From: Micromonospora humi
GTDB taxonomy: Bacteria > Actinomycetota > Actinomycetes > Mycobacteriales > Micromonosporaceae
Direction of reading: 5' to 3'
Length of the DNA: 64,000 bases
NCBI RefSeq assembly: GCF_900090105.1
Contig: NZ_FMDM01000005.1
Location: 186,001-250,000, forward strand
Shown here in pieces: positions 61,690 to 64,000 of this stretch (within the stretch, counting starts at the first letter, position 1; the number at the start of each line of letters is the position of its first letter). Made by a program: the position numbers and the translations under genes. Below the pieces are notes generated by a model. The model had not been told where the DNA came from. It worked only from the letters and a program-made list of their open reading frames with translations, and searched no databases.

Positions 61690-62201
61690 TCCTGCCGAAG
61701 GTTCGGGATCCCCGCTTCACCACGATCCGTCGTGGCGGGACGCTCACCGACGACGACCACCGGCTGCTCGCGCTCTGGGCCGCCGACTGCGCCGAGCACG
61801 TCCTCGGCCTGTTCGAGGCGGTCCGGCCCGACGATCCGCGGCCGCGTGCGGCGATCGCGCACATCCGGGCCTGGGTGCGGGGCGAGGTCACCATGATGGT
61901 GTCCCGGGCGGCGGGCGGTCACGCCATGGGCGCGGCCCGGGACCTGCGGGGGGCGGCGCGCCACGCCGCGTACGCCGCCGGCCAGGCCGGGGCCGTCGCC
62001 CACGTGGCCGCGCACGAACTCGGCGCCGCCGCGTACGCGATCAAGGCGGTGCGGGCGGCGGCGCCCGAGGGCCGGGCGGACGCGGCGGGGCGGGCGGAGT
62101 GCCGGTGGCAGCGCGACCGCCTCCCGGCGGCGATCCGTGAGCTGGTCCTCGACGACCAGCGCCTGCGCAACGACATCTGCTGGTCGGTGTTCGACTGCTG
62201 A
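61686..62201 (+). CDS. Imm5-like helical protein, second of a tandem pair
   Basis: 171 residues from GTG 61686, overlapping the previous stop (GTGA). Core LLALWAADCAEHVLGLFEAVRPDDPRPRAAIAHIRAWVRG is clearly related to the gene before it. Ends in LDDQRLRNDICWSVFDC, typical of the family. Role unknown. Confidence 0.75.
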   Translation: MILPKVRDPRFTTIRRGGTLTDDDHRLLALWAADCAEHVLGLFEAVRPDDPRPRAAIAHIRAWVRGEVTMMVSRAAGGHAMGAARDLRGAARHAAYAAGQAGAVAHVAAHELGAAAYAIKAVRAAAPEGRADAAGRAECRWQRDRLPAAIRELVLDDQRLRNDICWSVFDC

Positions 62202-62301
62202 ACCGACGAAAGCCGACCCTTGACGACGGCAACCATCGGGCGGCGGGGTGACGTCTGGAGGGCATCAACTGACGCACCACTGACCCGAAGGATCGGCTCG
62301 T

Positions 62302-62832
62302 GTGGACCCTCTCCTGAGTGAGTTCGACTCGTTCGTGCGCACCCGCACACCGGCGCTCCTGCGCTCGGCCTACCTGCTCACCGGTGACCAGCACCTGGCC
62401 GAGGACCTCGTCCAGTCCGCCCTGGCCCGGACCCACCGCTCGTGGGGCCGGCTGCACGACAGCGGCAACGCCGAGGCGTACACCCGCAAGATCATGTATC
62501 ACCTGCAGGTCTCCTGGTGGCGACGCCGTCGGGTGGCCGAGGCGATGCCGGGCGACCTGCCCGAGTCACGCGGAGGCGACTCGGGCCCCGACCACGCCCA
62601 GCAGATCACGCTGCGGCTCACCCTCCGGGCCGCGCTGGCCCGGCTCTCCACCAAACAGCGGGCCGTGCTGGTGCTGCGGTTCTTCGAGGACCGCAGCGAG
62701 GTCGAGGCGGCGGAGATGCTCGGCGTCACGGTCGGCACGGTCAAGAGCCAGACCTCGAAGGCGCTGACCAAGTTGCGCACCGTCGCCCCGGAACTCGCCG
62801 ACCTGTACGTCACGGAAGGATCCGCCCGATGA
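62302..62832 (+). CDS. ECF sigma factor, actinobacterial SigE family
   Basis: 176 residues from GTG 62302. Region 2: FDSFVRTRTPALLRSAYLLTGDQHLAEDLVQSAL and GNAEAYTRKIMYHLQVSWWRRRR. Region 4: LARLSTKQRAVLVLRFFEDRSEVEAAEMLGVTVGTVKSQTSKALTKLR. This is the SigE-family ECF type abundant in Micromonospora and Streptomyces. The next gene starts in its stop (ATGA) and is a likely membrane partner. Confidence 0.92.
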   Translation: MDPLLSEFDSFVRTRTPALLRSAYLLTGDQHLAEDLVQSALARTHRSWGRLHDSGNAEAYTRKIMYHLQVSWWRRRRVAEAMPGDLPESRGGDSGPDHAQQITLRLTLRAALARLSTKQRAVLVLRFFEDRSEVEAAEMLGVTVGTVKSQTSKALTKLRTVAPELADLYVTEGSAR

Positions 62833-64000
62833 ACCAGGACCGCCTGCGCCTCGACCTGGCCGACCTGGCCGACGAGGTCACCCCGGTCGACCTGCGGGAC
62901 CGGGCCCTGCGTACCTCCCGCCGGCTCGGCATCCAGCGGGCCGTCGTCACCTCCGCCGCCGCGCTGGCGGTGCTGGCCGCCGCGACCGGGACCGCGCTCG
63001 CGATCCGGCCGGACGGTCAGGCGCCCGCGCCGGCCGTGCCGTCGGTGACCAGCACCCCACCGCCGTCCGAGGCCAGCCCCCCGCCGAGCGCGGAGCCGTC
63101 CCGCACGGCGAGCGCAAGCCCGAGCACCACCACCGGTGGCGGCCCGGCCTCGGTCGCCATCGGGCGGCTCTTCTACGGCCCGACGCCGACCGGCGACGAC
63201 ACGTCAGCCGCCGGGTACCTCTGGTCCTACGAGCCCGGCTCACCGCCGACCCGGCTGGCGAAGCTCCCCCGTCTCGCCGCGATCCTCAACGCGGCCGTCT
63301 CGCCCGACGGCAGGCGCGTCGCCTGGGTCGACCCGGACGACAACCTCCGGGTGGCCGACGTCGACGGCGACAACCCCCGGAAGCTCACACCGGGCGGCCA
63401 CCGCCAGGTGGAACGGGACTGCTGGACGCCGGTGTGGTCCCCGGACTCCCGCCGGCTCACGATCTCGGTGGTCCTGCGGCCCGAGCCGGCTCCGGCGTGG
63501 GAGAAGGGCGTCGTCGAGCTGAACACGGGCACGTACACCCGGCTCGCCGGGATCAAGGGCTGCCACCCCCTGTGGTCGGCCGACGGCACGGTGCTCGCCT
63601 ACGCGGACGGGGAGGGCCGGGTGGCGGTGAACCGCCCGGACGGCTCGGCGGAGAAGCTGATCCCCGGCGTCGGCGGGTCGGGCGCCCGCTCGTCCTTCGA
63701 CGTCGCGAGCATCTCCCCGGACGGGTCCCGGCTGGCGCTCCTGCTGCGCAAGCCGGACGAGCCGGCCGGAGACGTGGCACGGGAACTCGACGCGAACGCG
63801 GTGATCGACACCCGTACCGGGCGGCAGGTCGACCTGCCGCTCGGCGGCCGGACGCTGCGCCAGGCGTGGTTCGGGGCCGACGGCAGGCTGGTGGCCCGGG
63901 TGAACGCCGGTGACCACAACGTGCTCGTGCTGATCGGCGCGGACGGCCGCAAGATCAGTGAGAGCCGGGAACCGGCGGCGTTGAAGGACCTGCAGATCCT
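62829..64000 (+). CDS. Membrane-anchored TolB-like beta-propeller protein (3' end outside window)
   Basis: About 390 residues are visible from ATG 62829. A short cytoplasmic part (LADEVTPVDLRDRALRTSRR), one membrane helix (AVVTSAAALAVLAAATGTALAI), a Pro/Ser/Thr linker (residues ~65-100), then WD40/TolB-like blades: AAVSPDGRRVAWVDPDDNLRV, PVWSPDSRRLTISVVL, PLWSADGTVLAYADGEGRV and SISPDGSRLALLLRK. Co-expressed with the ECF sigma factor, it probably serves as anti-sigma or sensor, with its N-terminal tail as sigma-binding part. Confidence 0.82.
   Translation, partial: MNQDRLRLDLADLADEVTPVDLRDRALRTSRRLGIQRAVVTSAAALAVLAAATGTALAIRPDGQAPAPAVPSVTSTPPPSEASPPPSAEPSRTASASPSTTTGGGPASVAIGRLFYGPTPTGDDTSAAGYLWSYEPGSPPTRLAKLPRLAAILNAAVSPDGRRVAWVDPDDNLRVADVDGDNPRKLTPGGHRQVERDCWTPVWSPDSRRLTISVVLRPEPAPAWEKGVVELNTGTYTRLAGIKGCHPLWSADGTVLAYADGEGRVAVNRPDGSAEKLIPGVGGSGARSSFDVASISPDGSRLALLLRKPDEPAGDVARELDANAVIDTRTGRQVDLPLGGRTLRQAWFGADGRLVARVNAGDHNVLVLIGADGRKISESREPAALKDLQI

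Overview
The window is high-GC actinobacterial chromosome covering the replication origin. Gene order (pseudokinase, sigM, anti-sigma, trxB, trxA, cwlM, parB, parA, rsmG, jag, yidC, yidD, rnpA, rpmH, dnaA, oriC, dnaN, gnd, recF, dciA, gyrB, gyrA, DUF3566, tRNA-Ile, DLW-39, tRNA-Ala) matches the mycobacterial/actinomycete origin. A gnd gene between dnaN and recF, the DUF397 and DUF5753 proteins and a dispersed 51-bp GGGGCCCC/TTAA repeat suggest Micromonosporaceae (Micromonospora or a relative). The genus is inferred.

Layout. 0-9.9 kb: ECF sigma/anti-sigma pair, thioredoxin system, CwlM-type amidase, a GNAT protein, an aminotransferase, a D-Ala-D-Ala-ligase-like enzyme and a degenerate HIT protein. 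10-13.8 kb: centromere region with six perfect parS sites around parAB and a block of DnaA boxes. 14-18.4 kb: rsmG-jag-yidC-yidD-rnpA-rpmH, read away from the origin. 18.4-32 kb: dnaA, oriC and the rightward replication/gyrase genes, ending in two tRNAs. 43-64 kb: mixed housekeeping and accessory genes, including threonylcarbamoyl-AMP synthase, a very large CtpI-type P-type ATPase, an MFS exporter behind a SoxR box, SufE, ProRS, VapBC, an XRE/DUF397 pair, tandem Imm5-like genes, and an ECF sigma factor with a TolB-like partner.

The most unusual part is 32.1-43.0 kb, just after tRNA-Ala. Four rightward genes encode homologues of CarB (carboxymethylproline synthase), CarA (carbapenam synthetase) and CarC (Fe(II)/2-oxoglutarate carbapenem synthase), followed by a stand-alone acyl/aryl-AMP ligase. 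Divergent from them is a coupled operon argH-argG-formyltransferase-EamA exporter, and next to that is an ArgJ that closely resembles OAT2 of the clavulanic acid cluster. The simplest reading is a carbapenem-type beta-lactam pathway that combines carABC logic with clavam-like arginine/ornithine supply plus activation and formylation steps. By eye, the CarC homologue has Phe where CarC has Tyr165, the hydrogen donor for C5 stereoinversion, so the product stereochemistry or reaction may differ. No beta-lactamase or CarF/CarG-like immunity gene is visible in the window.
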